Part shown: piece after piece, positions 13,401-28,400 of the stretch
Layout of the letters: every line of letters begins with the position of its first letter
Position numbering within the stretch: position 1 is the stretch's first letter
Assembly: GCF_963576615.1 (NCBI RefSeq)
Contig: NC_088708.1
Location: 68,778,672-68,842,671 of the forward strand
Direction of reading: 5' to 3'
DNA from: Watersipora subatra
Lineage: Eukaryota > Bryozoa > Gymnolaemata > Cheilostomatida > Watersiporidae
DNA: 64,000 nucleotides
Program-made: the position numbers and the translations under genes
Notes under the pieces: model-generated
What the model was told of the DNA's origin: nothing
The model's input: the letters and a program-made list of their open reading frames with translations, nothing else
Databases searched by the model: none

Positions 13401-16400
13401 AAAATGTATTGAATGATTGTGAACTATTTTAAATTGCTGCCATTCATGCTCACCCTTTCAACAACCCTCTGAACAAAAGCAACTAGCTCATAAAGGTGTT
13501 GTGTTTGAAAGATTGAGGTACATACCTCCATCACATTGTGGTATTCATAACAATTTCAAGGCTGACTTTTCAATTGTTTCATTTGCATAATAAAATGGGA
13601 GATCAAATATTGACAGAGGTGAGAAAAATGTTAAACTGTAAAGATACTGAATGTAGATCAAAGTTGCTTTATAAAAGCTAAAATTTTATTATCAGTTCCA
13701 TGTGAAATTGATAATCTTCAAGAATGCACTATCAATTTTATTTAAAAAAATGTTAAAAGGTGCCCCGGCATGGCATTGTTATAGTCTCATCGAAATCAAA
13801 TGCAATGTTCAGGTAATGACTTTTCTTTTGCAACTATTATGGCAAACATTAAACTATCAAAGTATCTTTAATATGTGAGATTTTAGCTGAGCTCATTGGC
13901 GGCTCTCTTCTGCATTCTATAACTAATACAAGTGTTTGAAGATTCTGGGAGCCTTTGAAAACTTTGCTTGTAGTTGCTTCAATGATTTTGATGCACGTTT
14001 GAAGATTACTGTTTTACTCGTTTTATATTTTAAAATATTGTGATTTTCCAATCGCCGATAACATTTTAATTCAATGGGAATACTGGTTGCCAAACAGATG
14101 CGTAGATATGTCAATAATGTAATAACTGTGAATACTGGATCCAATTACGCACGATTTTGCTAGTGCGGTAATAAAGTGTGAGGTTTATTTTATACTGGCT
14201 CAAACAGAGTTTAAATATCTTTACAAGGTTTGTATGTTAATTAACCTTCTACAGCTTCTTAGAAGCTTTGGTCCATGACATCTTATGTACATAGTCAATG
14301 GTGTTTGATCAGTATAGCAGCAATTAATTTATGACTCTTTTCTGATGCCATTTAAATTTTAAAAAAGAAGACAGGAGACCGTCTTGCCCTTTTTAATACT
14401 CATAAAAAGTGTATTTGTATTTAGAATTTAATGCCTTGTCTATTAACCTAACTTGGTTTTATGTTTTTAGGTTAACCTACTTGACTTCGATTTACAATTA
14501 AAATCATTTTCTTATCTCAATTTTATTGAAGTATGCAGTCAACATAATTTAAAGTTGGCAGACAAGCATAATATCATTAATAATTGTATTGTAATTTAGC
14601 ATTGATTATATATTTTGTGATTTGTCAGTAATTCACACTTAGCTTTGTACGACTAAGCCATTGCTAACTCCTTCATACGGCATTTTTTGAAAAGACAATC
14701 ATAAATTAATTTTTTAAAGCTTTCAGCATCAAGGAAGATAACTGCCAGCCATATACAGTGAAACTCGGATAACTCAAACTTCAAGGGACCGAGCAAAAGT
14801 GTTCGAGTTATTAGAGCGTTCAAGTTATCAGGACAGTCATAAGTGCACTTATTTATCAGTAGATACATGTACATATACAAACTATATATAAATCAAAAGC
14901 ATAGATTGCTTGTTGCAAGTTAAAGGGTCTCTCGTGTGAAGTTTTAAATATTTTTAATCAGAAAGTATAAATATTTTTCTATCACTTGAGATTTGTTTGT
15001 TGTTTTAGGTGATGTGACTGCCAGGACATTATCAGATTAAAATTGGCAAAACTTGATCGCGGTTAAAACGCTCAGAAAAAATACATACGTATTTTTCTAC
15101 CGAGCGTTTTAACCAAGATCAATTTTGCAGTAAGTCAGTCATTACAAAACTGCTTTACTATTAAAAACCCATTATCAATTTTGCCGATTTTACTTCAAAT
15201 TTATCCGAATTTTACCTCGCTTTTCTTGCTTTCAGAGGGTTATCGCTAAGCGGATGTTTGGTAAAATTTGATTTTTGCAAACCTTTAGAAAAGTCGTTAA
15301 TAAAAATATTTTGCCAATGTTGGTAATAACGAGGCCTAAGAACTACTAAAAGTCGATGTTTATCTCTATGGCTTGGAATAAAGTGATATTCTAAAGCGAT
15401 AGTAACAACCGTCTCGGTAGCCATTTGGCAAAAAACATCGAGTTAACGGAGTTTCGGTCAAGTTATCTAAAGCCATTTATCATTGCGTGGGAATGGACCA
15501 AACAAATACGTTGAGTTAACCGTGTTTTCGAGTTATCCGAGGGCAAGTTATCCGAGTTTCACTGTAGTTGCAATAACAGCCAAAAATATTTTTCTTTCAA
15601 TGAACCTTTTTATTCAATATTAAATAAAATATCAATAATAAATAAAAATATCATAACAGCTTTAGAAGCCTAACTTGGTTGAGAACTCACCTTGGATAAC
15701 TAGTAGGACTTCAATATTTTGGCTGCTACAATGTTACAACTAGAAATTCCACTGTCATACAGCCCACGACCAAAGTGATATTGGGAAAAAGAAAGGGTAC
15801 TGATGGTTGAGAAATGCAATATTAGCAGTCAAATAGGATAACTGCAATGGCAGCTGTAATGTACTGGGTGTTATTATATACAATAAATAGCAATAATGAA
15901 AGGAAAAAGTTATATGTTTATATCTCTCCTCCTGCAAAAAAAGAAATGCAATATTGGCCAATATTAGAAGTAAAATGCACTGATATTATTAGAATAACCA
16001 ATATTATTTATATAGTAATAATAAAAAACCAATGCACAATTTTGTTTACATTTCAAAACGGCATAGCTAACAATATCACGAAGTTGTGATATTTATATAG
16101 ATTTTTAGAAAATCTGTACTACGTAGTCATTGTCCTGTAGTCATCCAAACTTATAATTAATTATTGTAATAATCTCATTAGAACCGTTAGAAAAAATATC
16201 GAATATCCCTTTACACTGAGTTAGATTTTTAGAAAATCTGTACTACGTAGTCATTGTCCTGTAGTCATCCAAACTTATAATTAATTATTGCAATAATCTC
16301 ATTAGAACCGTTAGAAAACATATCATCGTCATGCCTTTACTTACACTGCGTTAGATTTTTAGAAAGTCTGTACTACGTAGTCATTGTTCTGTAGTCATCC

Positions 16401-19400
16401 AAACTTATAATTAATTATTGTAATAATCTCATAAGAAATGTTAAAAAATATCATCGTCATTTGCTTTACTTATACTGCGTTGGACATTAGTTAGAATGGG
16501 AAAGTATTCAAATGTGTCGGCAAATGAAAATGAAAAAATTGAAATCGGCAAAAATGAAACGATTTCTGTACTCCTATGTTAATTGCCAAAACCTTCGGCA
16601 ATTCGACAATGCTATAGACTGGTGAAAAGTGCACGTTATTTTTTCGTGAAATGCGCAAGACTTCATCGTTCTGTTATCTGTCCCTCGGCGTTTCAATTTT
16701 CGGTCTTAACTTTTATTAAACCAAGCTTTTCAAGTGTTTTGTGGCGATTTTCGTTGAAATTAATCTGTCTATTTGTGTATAATCTGATCAGATGGATAAG
16801 TTTTAAGATAATACCGACGGTTTACAAAGACTTGGTAACATATTTAAATAGGTCTAAATGTGTTTTGTATCGTTATTATACTTTAACGACTTTACATAAC
16901 GATGCTGAAATTTGTTGATGAAATTTCTTGACGAGGGTTCGTCTCATTGTTGATGAATAATTTTCGTAAGTTGTGTGCACATGCATTTATCATAAAAACT
17001 CCCACACTTCGCTCCGCTCGTTTGGTCGTGGGATAAAAATGAAATAACTCATTGTGCACCAAATTATTCATTAATAAACGCAATATCTCTTTTTTAAAGT
17101 ACTTGAATAGTATTGTGGCATAAGTTATCACTGTCAAGGTTCGTATGAAACACTAAAAACTTTAATAAATTTGAAAGCCAAGTTTAGTTAGTATTCAATA
17201 GCATAAGTAGTATCTGAAAACATTAATATGAACTAAAAGTCTCATCATTCATCTTTAAAATGTCTCTTTTCTCAAAAGAAAAAGTTTTGGAAAATGTAAT
17301 ACAAAATTGGAAGGCATTTAATATACTGAGTCATTTGAAAATTTAGAACCTATATTTACCTCTAATGTTTTGTTTTGGATTAAGATATATGTAACATCTA
17401 TGATGCCATGAACTAAATATATGCTGGTATAGGGTTTGTTAATGGGTGTGTCCTAGTCCAGCGAATACATGTAAATCAATGGTGTTAAATGTCACAGTAA
17501 TTCAACCTGAAAATAGTGGAGGTTCTCTAAAGTCTGTTAATCAACTAAGCGTTGGACAGTTTGCGTAAGATAGGGTATCTGATCAAGTATCCTATCACCG
17601 CACTGATTAGGACAGCATGCATCATGATTTTTTACTGAGTCTATTTAAAAGCATGTTGAAATTTTAGAAAATACTCAATCTGTTTCTCTAACTGCTTGCT
17701 GACAATTTTTCTAAACATGGTTTATCCATCCCATTATTCGCATTTTTGTAGTCTTTTAGTTATGTTCACTCATAGAACTATAAACTATACTTATAATTAA
17801 CTATGAGTATAGTTAATAGGTCTATGGGTTTACTCATCAATTGCTCTACATTACTGTCTAATTGGGAAATGTTTTCAACAAAATGATGATGCAGAGTTCT
17901 TCCTCATCCTCAGTTAAGTGTAGAGTAATGAAATTTTGATTGTATTTCTTTTCAAGTTTTGCAACAGGAAAGAGAACATCATACTTTTAAGAAGACTTGA
18001 TTTCATAAATGGATTTTAGATTACTTTAAATATGATTATTCATTTTTATGTTCATGTTCGAAATTGATTAAAGATGTGACATATTAAGAGATACTCTGGT
18101 AGTCGTCATTCAGAGGCAGGAGGCGGTTAAAGAGATTATATTATTTTGTGCCATTAACTAAAACTTCTCCGGGTTCTGCTTTAATCAACAAAAATTCCTT
18201 TTTGAATTCACAGACTCTAGTTGAAATTAGTAGTTTGGAATTATAGATAGATTTTGTTATAGATTGTGTGTGGTCTGGCAATGTTGCCTTTTTTAAATAT
18301 AATAATGCTTTGTAGGCGAGTGATACCAAAATGAAGCCTTCAGTTTACCATGCTCTAGTTGTCATATTTTTGGAATTCTTTGCTTGGGGATTACTTACGA
18401 CACCGACTATTACAGTAAGTACAATCAGTTGCAATACATAGTTATCATGGCTTGCATTGATGTAAATACTGCTTGATCTGACTGTCTTTTACACAACTAC
18501 AAGATTTGCCATACAATTGGTTATGGTAAATAGTCTTTGATACATCTCATTGCTAAGAGTCTGTTGAGTTCCATAGATGTATCCAGTGCTCTATAAAGAA
18601 GTGCGAATTCGATGTGTTGCTCTTTGGCATGCTGATAATTGCCAAGTTGTAGTTATATGTCCTGAGCAATGTGTTAATATTCGATTACATATTATATGAA
18701 GTTAATGAGAATATAGCACTTATAAAGTAATTTGTTATTTGTTCAGTCGACGTTTTAAGTCAGGCTTGCGTCCGTGTCTCGCTCTTTCTTAATGATGCAT
18801 ACCACGTATTTGTGCCTCATAGCATGTCACTGTTTATGAGTCTACCTTTCTGTTTTAGGTTACACGCAATACATTCCCAGAACACACCTTTCTATGTAAC
18901 GGACTCATACAGGGAGTGAAGGTAAGACAACAAAATCCACAAAGCTTTCGACTGACCAAGTTCTCTGTCCATCTCGCATCTGTTCTTTAAGGATGTATCA
19001 TAGATTTTTCAGATTGAACATGATTGAACTATGAACCAATAGTTGGCATCCTTGTTTACTGCTTTGAAATCATAACAGATATAGCCTCTTGTTGACCTCA
19101 TGGGACACTGTGTGAGAACTTAAATAGGCCTCCATGATAACGCCCGTGTTGTGGTTTACTTGAAGGGTATCCTGTCATTTCTGAGTGCTCCGATGGTTGG
19201 AGCTCTATCAGATGTAATTGGAAGAAAGCCGTTTTTGCTGATCACAGTAGCCTGTACGTGCGCCCCAATACCATTCATGTTGGTCAGTCCATGGTGGGTG
19301 CTAGTTCTCTAGCCTTTTCCTGTTTTCCCCCTGTGAGACTCACTGTTTAGGGTCTGTATTACAGCAACTATAGTTTCAGTGGATGAGGTTGTTTGCGCAC

Positions 19401-22400
19401 CGAGTGAATTTCATGGCCGCAGCTGTTGCACGACTCAGTAACATGAATAACAATTCCAGAAATGTAAATGTTTGGAATATTGATATCAAGACGTTGTTCT
19501 TTCTTTCAATGAGTAATCTTCATACTGTTCTTTCTGGAATTTGCTTACGGTTACTCCTGCGGTTGCGGTCCCCATCCCTTCCCATCTATATAATTATAAG
19601 GTGATGGGTTTTCATCTGCTTGTAGGTGGTATTTTGCCCTGATATCATTGTCTGGTGCATTCGCGGTCACGTTTAGTGTAGTGTTTGCCTATGTTGCTGA
19701 CATCACATGTGAGGAGGAGCGAAGCTCTGCCTATGGCCTGGTGAGTGCAGTGCTCTGACGCTGCCAGTCTATATTCTATGATGTGCTGATAGTCCTATTT
19801 TGGCATAGACCGGTTATGGGAAACATCGACTAGAAAAGAACTCACATGCACATTTTTGTGTAACTAAATGTGTCGATATAATACATTGAAATTTCAATGT
19901 CAGTCACTTATGTAACATAAATTTCAGATTCAGTAGCTTTTTCATTATACAAGTGATTCAGAATGACAGCGGTACTGTTTCAGAATTTTAGAAGGAATAG
20001 TTGGGTATTACTCCGTAAACTTAGTTTGTTTGGAAAAAAAAAAGCTTCAGCTTTACAATCATGATGTTGTGTTTTGTCTGGATGCTTTTCTACAGCTTTC
20101 AAAAAGCTGTAGAAAAGGCATTTTGTATTTGTGTTGTTGTGTAATGTTTTATGTATTACATGTAGGTACAAATATATATGCATATATATTTATCTATCCG
20201 TATATATACATTATATATTTGTATGTACATTCTACTGTATATATCTTATATCTATATATAAATATCTATTATATCTATATATATAAATCTCAGTGTCTGT
20301 CAGTCAGTCCAGTTATAGCTATTAAAATCTTGGAATAAAGAGCTCGCTTCGTGCTAGATTTGAACTCATGAAGATTGCAACCACAAGTTTGTAAACCAAA
20401 CATCTTCCAACAAGTCTACGAAGGTTCTTACGTTTCCACCGCTCTTACTATAAACTGTCTACCCTTTTCCTGATTTCACACGCTAAATTACGTATTAATT
20501 GATACATTGCGCCTGCGGGTTACGATGCCCCTGTTATAAAATGTTTTTTGCCTGAACCTATAAAACATCTTTTTTCTCCTCGCCATATAAGGGGGAATTT
20601 GTTTTCCGCCATATGATATCAACAAAAATTTCTCTCGAAAGTAAAGTTTGGTGATTTTTGTACCGATTACGGCAGAGTAACAATTTTTATTTAATTTTCA
20701 GTTTTTTTATTAATTTTATCATTACCAAATCACCTGTTTTATAGTTTACATACGTGCTACCTATTTCACATTTACATTTATTTGCTCTCCTAATTTATTT
20801 CATCTACTCAATAGACTTTTTTCCAGCTACACAATGTTTGTCTTGATTCTGATTATAGCACATTAATTTATAGGGATTTCTTGGCGCTTACTTTGCATTC
20901 CACAATCATTAAATATGAACAAAATCTGATTTTTATATATAGATTACCATTTGGATTTTTCTTTCTTTAAAAGTTTCAAGATATAATCATGACCTTTTTT
21001 AATTTGTAATTTTCAAATGTGCTGGTTCAATTTCAAATGCGTGACTATAATGACACATTTTCAAACTTCAATTTCCGGTTTTTCCCAAGAGCATTTGTTA
21101 GAAATTGCAAAACTAAAAACTGTTCACATAAAACTCTCGAGCAGGATTTGCCTCTGCAATCTCTCTCCATTCAGTCAAACAAAGTAATTTTGTGCACTTC
21201 ACTGATGTATTTAATTTTGATATCTTATTTTTACAGTGATACCTGATACAGTGATACCTGATACTGTGATACCTGATACAGTGATACCTGTATCAAGAAG
21301 AACCAGTATCGTCGTAGTTAAAATTTTGATGGACAACTTTTGTCTGTCGAACCTTTTTTATACACACACTTCTATATAATAATACTAATTGTTATTATTA
21401 ATTCAACATGTTCACGATTTTTATTTTGCTTTCTTAGTTCGTATTAATTGTCTCAGTATCAAATCATTTTTCGTTGTAATCATTGTAGCAAAACAGATTA
21501 TCTAGTCATTATTTCCTAATTATTTCACATTCAAACACCTTTACAGTTGTTTTATTTTTTTATCCATTTATTTTAACTGAACAAAACACTTTACTCGTGT
21601 TATGAAGTTTAAAAGTAGAAGGTAAATGTTGTATATGTTAAATAAAAATAACATTTTAACAATAAAATTTTCTGTCCAAAGATTTTTTATTACCTGGGCA
21701 ATGCCGGGCATTCACCTAGTATACCGTACTTTTCAGACTATTAGCCGCTACCTTTTTTCTAATGTTTTGAGCCATGCGGCTTATATAAGGGTGTGGCTAT
21801 TCTGTGTTTTTTCTTTCACCGCTAGGGCGCATCAACTCGAATCTCCGGTTCGTGCGCCTCTAGCGGTGAAAGAAAAAAAAACGAAACAATGCCTAACGGT
21901 ACTGTTCCATTAGACACTGGGTTAAAAAGCGTCGGTTAATACATGTTAACTAGCAAAGTTGCTGTCGTGTTAAAAATCAGTCCTGAGTTCTGCGGCCTAT
22001 ACAAAGGTGCGGCCTATATATTGTTTTATTATGTTTTTTTTTAAATAAAGCAGATGTGGCTTATATAAGGGTGCGGTTAATAGTCCGAAAAGTACGGTAT
22101 ATATATAGTATGGATATATATGTGTGTGTATGTACATGTATATATAGTATGTATCTATGTGTATATATATAGTATGTATATATATGTGTGTATATAGTAT
22201 GTATATATATATGTGTGTATATATATAGCATGTATATGTATATATGTGTGTGTATAATGTTATATGTAATCTAACAAAATCCCTCTACTCATATGTGTTG
22301 TGATAGAATACCCTCTGCACATAAGTCATTTAATGCATGTAGTATATATAAATGCTGGTACAAGGTAAAGTTTTTGACATTAGAATGTCACTCAAAAATT

Positions 22401-25400
22401 CTCATGTTCCTTTCATTCAAACTCAGTAATATTGGCTTTTCATTTCTTATTGCACACATTATTCTAGTAATTCATTACATTATTTATTCTACTTTCGTGT
22501 TTTATTATAATTATAATTAAATTAATTGATTATTAATTAATTATAATTATTATAATGTTCTATTATGTTAATATTCTCTCTTATGCGTGTATCATCGTGT
22601 TACACTTGCTGTCATATTCTATTATAATATTTTATTATCAAATGCTATGGATTTTAGGTGTCGGCCACATTTGCAGCTAGTCTCATCACCAGTCCGGCTA
22701 TTGGTGCCTTCCTAGAAAGGGCCTACAGTCAGAATGTAGTTATACTTATTGCGACTGCGGTCGCTGCAGCTGATATTTTCTTCATACTCGTATTCATGCC
22801 AGAATCTTTGTCAGAAAAAATCAGAATTTCTTCATCGTGGGGCTCACATATATCTTGGGAGAAGGCAGATCCTTTTGGGGTAAGCATTTTTAGTTAATAC
22901 CATACTGCTTTGTTTAACCTCGGTTTCTTACAGTTTAGCATTCTATGAAATACAGAGAGTATAACTATGTATGGTATTGAAGGCCTTGAAGAAACTCGGG
23001 CATGATAGACTCATTCTACTGCTTTGCCTCACCGTGCTGCTCTCCTACTTGCCAGAGGCAGGCGAATATTCAAGCTTCTTCGTCTACTTAAGACTCGTAA
23101 GTATCACCTGTGTGTGCGTGTCACCTATCTGCTCTGTCTCAGTAATACATCCTGACATATGTGTCATCTACTTATACTGTCTCAGTAATACAGTGTACAT
23201 CTTGATATACACGTGTATGTGTCACCTGCTCCTACGTGCCCAATAATACATTCGGACTTCTTGTGTCACCTGCTCCTACTGTCCCCAATCATACATCCGT
23301 ACCTCTTCTGTCACCTGCCTGTCACCTGCCCCTACTGTGTCAGTAATACATCTTGACATCTCATGGCACCTGCTCTTGCTGTCTTCATAACACATCCTTA
23401 CCTTTAGTGTGGCATTTTCTTACATGTCACTAACACATTTTGACACATTGTGACACTTCTACTTACCATCTCAATAATCATACATTCTACTAGCTCACAT
23501 CGTTTGCTTATTTTTTTGCCTCAGAAATACACCTTTGTGATCTCGTGTCACTCGCTTTTTCAATCTCGGGGATGCATCTTGCTCCCACAGTTTCATCGGC
23601 ACATCCTGGCATCGCTTGTCACCTGCTTCTTCTGTCTTTAAAATACATATTTGCCATTGCATATGTTCAGTCTCTGTTATACATCTGGTTACGCACCTAT
23701 TCCTGCTGTCTCAATGATGTATTCTTGTATATCTTCAGACTTTCTCCTTCTATTGAAGAGCAAACTGCAATTTAGTTAAGCAGGTAGTCAGGTGGCTGTC
23801 AATTATGGAAAAACAGTTTAAAACTGCCATGCGTTTGTGATTCTTTATCCAATTTGCCAGCTCAGCTGTGGAGAATATTCGTCATTGTGTCCTGAAACTT
23901 GGACACTACTTACTAAATATGAGTACAGTGCATCCTCAGGATACGATTTTAATTGGTTCCAGAGTTGGCATCGTATGATGAAAAATTGTATAGAGGGGTG
24001 TAGAAATCATAGTGATTAGGTAATGCAAACATCCCCTGGTAAAAATCATCAAAATTTTATACAAGTACTGCACATATTAAAATTAGTAACAAAATAGTAT
24101 GTTAATCTTAGTAATTGTAGTTACCTACAGTAACTTTAGTATATTTAGTGAATTTATTGGTTAGGATCTGCTTTAAATGTAGCATTACAATGTGCTATGA
24201 GCAGCACTACGTACTGTAGAGAGTTCTTACTTTCAAGACAGACGTGCTTATAACATAAACTTTGAATTCAAACAAGTTTAGCTTACTAATCACACACATT
24301 TAAAGCTAAGTTTTAGTATGTATTTTTAACTATTTTGCTGAGTTTCAACTTTTTATTATTAAATTTTTATTAGCTATCAGTTTTTGTCTACGTTTTTACT
24401 ATAAACTTTTGCCAACCTTATTAAAACCTTTTTCAACCTAATTCGCCAAGGTAGCTCGAGCGATGCTGTTCTTGAAAATGTTCTGTTGAATACATAATGA
24501 AGTGGATTTTTGTTAGCAGATTAAAAGTGGTTGTCTTACCACTGACCTTATGTTTGAAGAGATCGCAACTCCAACTTTGATTCTGGTGTCGAAGGAAAAA
24601 TATTACCGTGTTTCACACTAGTAATGCTGAACTGAAAGAAATCAATCATCGTGTCTCTTTCAAACGTTGTAAAAATGTTTTCGGCGAACAATATTTCAGC
24701 GTCTTTGTTATTTCGACGTAACATACTAAGCACACCGACTGCCAAATCTGAACTCAGGCAAAAATTTTGTTGACTTCGTATGGTAAAATAAGATTCGTAT
24801 GTCAAGGTGAAAAAATCACCATGTTTCACTTCGTAAGGTAAAAAAATCGCATATCAGAATAATCTTATCCTGAGGGTGCACTGTAAATCAGAGTAATCAT
24901 ATCCTGAGGGTGCACTGTATTTATAAACCATTGCTCTTTGTTAACCGTATCTTACTGTAATTCTCATGTAGCTCTAAAGTCTAAAGCATCCATTTTTGTC
25001 TGGCTCTTCTAGTCATTGCATATATGCTTTCAACTCTTATACATGCAGGCAGCATAGTACAATCAAAGGGTGAGGCATGTCTTGGTTTAATAGTTCTCAT
25101 TTTGATGTGCTGTTTTTTGTGATGAGATGGACTTGATGCATGGCAATAATCAATACCCATCATGATTTGCAGGTCATGAATTTCACCGAGCAAGAAGTGG
25201 CATCCTATATAGCCTTTGTTGGTATTCTATCAGTACTGGCGCAGGTGAGTTGGTATACTATCAGTACTGGCACAGTTGAGTTGGTATACTACCAGTACTG
25301 ACACAGATGAGTCGGTATACTATCAGTACTGACACAGGTGAGTTGGTATACTATCAGTACTGGCACAGTTGAGTTGGTATACTATCAGTACTGACACATG

Positions 25401-28400
25401 TGAGTTGCTATTCTATCAGTACTGGCACAGGTGAGTTGGTATTCTATCAGTACTGGCACAGGTGAGTCGGTATTCTATCAGTACTGGCACAGGTGAGTCG
25501 GTATACTATTAGTACTGGCGCAGGTGAGTTAGTATTCTATCAGTACTGACACAGTTGAGTTGGTATTCTATCAGTACTGGCGCGGGTGAGTTGGTATACT
25601 ATCAGTGCTGGCACAGTTGAGTTGGTATACTACCAGTACTGACACAGATGAGTCGGTATACTATCAGTACTGACATAGGTGAGTTGGTATACTATCAGTA
25701 CTGGCACAGTTGAGTTGGTATACTATCAGTACTGACACAGGTGAGTTGCTATTCTATCAGTACTGGCACAGGTGAGTTGGTATTCTATCAGTACTGGCAC
25801 AGGTGAGTCGGTATTCTATCAGTACTGGCACAGGTGAGTCGGTATACTATTAGTACTGGCGCAGGTGAGTTAGTATTCTATCAGTACTGACACAGTTGAG
25901 TTGGTATTCTATCAGTACTGGCACAGGTGAGTTGGTATTCTATCAGTACTGGCACAGGTGAGTTGCTATTCTATCAGTACTGACACAGGTGAGTCGGTAT
26001 TCCATCAGTACTGACACAGGTGAGTTGCTATTTTATCAGTACTGACACAGGTGAGTCAGTATTCCATCAGTACTGACACAGATGAGTTAATATTCTTTGA
26101 AAACTCACTTGAATTCCTGTTTCTTCTGCAGACACCATGCTGTTCCGACCAGACTACACATAGCATAAATAATCTTATATTATTTTATTAGCTGTATGTT
26201 ACATTATTATACTAGCTCATAAGTCTGTGTATCATGATACTTCAGTAAGTTAGGCTGCCAAGTGAAGCTGTCATAAAGGTAAGCTCAGTTGCTGAGTGTA
26301 GATAAGATATCATAAAGTATTCATTGTCTGTTACAGACGCTGCTCTTGGCTCTACTCATGACACATCTAGGTGCTAAAAATGCAATAATAGTCGGTCTAA
26401 CAGCCGAGTGCATTCAGCTGACTCTCTATGGCTTCGGATCGACTAACTGGTCAGTATAGCTGGTAGCAGCGTCTAGTTTGTGCTGTTACAATTTTCCAGA
26501 TCTCCTTGCTAGTGTTTGTTGTTGTTGGGCCGCTGGAAGTCTAGCTCCTAGCATCTGTTTGACATCGCAGAGTGTACAGTTGAAGTTTTTTTTATCCAAG
26601 ATACTGACTGTCTGTACTGGCTGAGGAGAGCAACTCAACTAGCACTGAAAATGCTTCAAGTTTTTTAAATTCGTTCATCTCTTTCAGGCTTATGTGGATA
26701 GCCGGATGCGTTGCTTCGATATCCAGCATAACGTACCCCGCCATCAGCGCCTTCGTCTCTTCTCAGGCCAGCCCAGACCAACAAGGCAAGTTTGGTAGAG
26801 TTTGAGAACTAGTTAGTAGCTAAGCAAGCTTTATTGTGACCACCCAAGTAGAGAGCAGAAAGCAAAATGATTATCATTATATCACATGATGGGTCACTAA
26901 CATATGATTGGCTAAAAAAGCACAAGCGACACCAGCAAACAGCCGTATCAAAAGTAAGCAAAAAACTGAGTATTTGTAATTAAGGGAGAAGACAACTCCT
27001 AAATGCTAGAACACCAACTGTGAACTATAAAGTTACAAACAAGTTTTATCACAACAAAGTTTACATGAAAATATTCGTTCATCTGCTCAAGTGTCTCGAC
27101 AAATGCATGGTAACCTCTGATTTTTTCATTACACCTTTTGCCCTCTTTTAGGGGTTGCACAGGGAGTCATCACAGGGATACGTGGTCTGTGCAATGGAAT
27201 AGGCCCGGCTCTATTTGGCCTCATCTTCTTTCTTTTTGATGTAAATTTAAATGATGGCCTGTCAGAAGATGATGGTTCAACTTCACCCAAGCAGTCAGAT
27301 CAGCACTCTCCTGTTAGTAGTTATACTCTCCTGTTAGTAGTTATTTTATAGCCTAATTTATTGCAATCTCACTTTCCTATTAGATATTACATCATCTTTG
27401 GTGTAATGCATTTCTTACCATTTGGTCTTATGAAAGACTATTCTGTGGTATTATCACATATGTTAATTTTAAACTGTGCCACCTATGAAATAGCTCCCCT
27501 GCAGATTTACTCATGTAAGGCATATTGCGCGTAAGTGAACAGTTGATACATAGCTAACTCTGTTACTGTGATATAGTTTTAGTTTTTGATAACAATAGCT
27601 ACTGTAACATAAACTGCTCTTGAAGTGACTCTAGATATTTAAATTCAGACACAGCTATATCTTTTTTGTGAACAGTTCTCTTATGCTGACCATATAATTA
27701 AGTGTGATAGAGTGCAGAAGTTGTTTTATTACACCCTCGTGTGGGCTCTGTGAGAAGCCGACAGCAAAACTGGACATGCATGCATAAGGAATGTTTTCAT
27801 TCGGTGCACATCAATTATAGCTAACTCAGTAAATATCTGGCTTTTTTCATGCGAATTGTCTTTTTTGCTTCATTTCTTGCTTTTCCAATCCTTTAGGTAA
27901 TACCAGGACCTCCATTCGCCTTCGGAGCCATTCTTGTCATGGCAGCAATAGCTGTTGCTACCCACATACCAGAAGCAGTGACAAGTAGTGCTGGCAAATC
28001 AACCAGTAATGGAGCTGTTAGGCTACCTAGACAAACTTCAAGACATAACAGCGTAACCAATTCTGATGGGAGCCTTTCTCATCTACTAACAGGTCTTTGT
28101 TGATCTTATATTCAGTCTTATCATCTACTAACAGATCTTTGTTGATCTTATACTTAGTCTTGTCATCTACTAACAGATCTTTGTTGATCTTATACTCAGT
28201 CTTGTCATCTACTAACAGATCTTTGTTGATCTTATACTTAGTCTTATCATCTACTAACAGATCTTTGTTGATCTTATACTCAGTCTTATCATCTACTAAC
28301 AGATCTTTGTTGATCTAATACTTAGTCTTATCTACTACTAACAGATCTTTGTTGATCTTATACTTAGTCTTATCATCTACTAACAGGTCTTTGTTGATCT

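Larger units (their letters stand above)
10549..18315 (+). other. MFSD14 intron 1 (if exon 1 is correct)
   Basis: 7.8-kb AT-rich stretch between the proposed first exon and the acceptor TTTGTAG at 18315. It contains a 58-bp duplication, two copies of a 'GCGCCAC' repeat, a TA-flanked MITE and a 125-bp triplicate repeat, listed separately. The remaining sequence shows no supported exon on either strand. Confidence 0.55.

Noticed and set aside
16583-16918. 111-codon + strand frame
   Set aside because: It lies in MFSD14 intron 1, with no recognisable domain and AT-driven composition.
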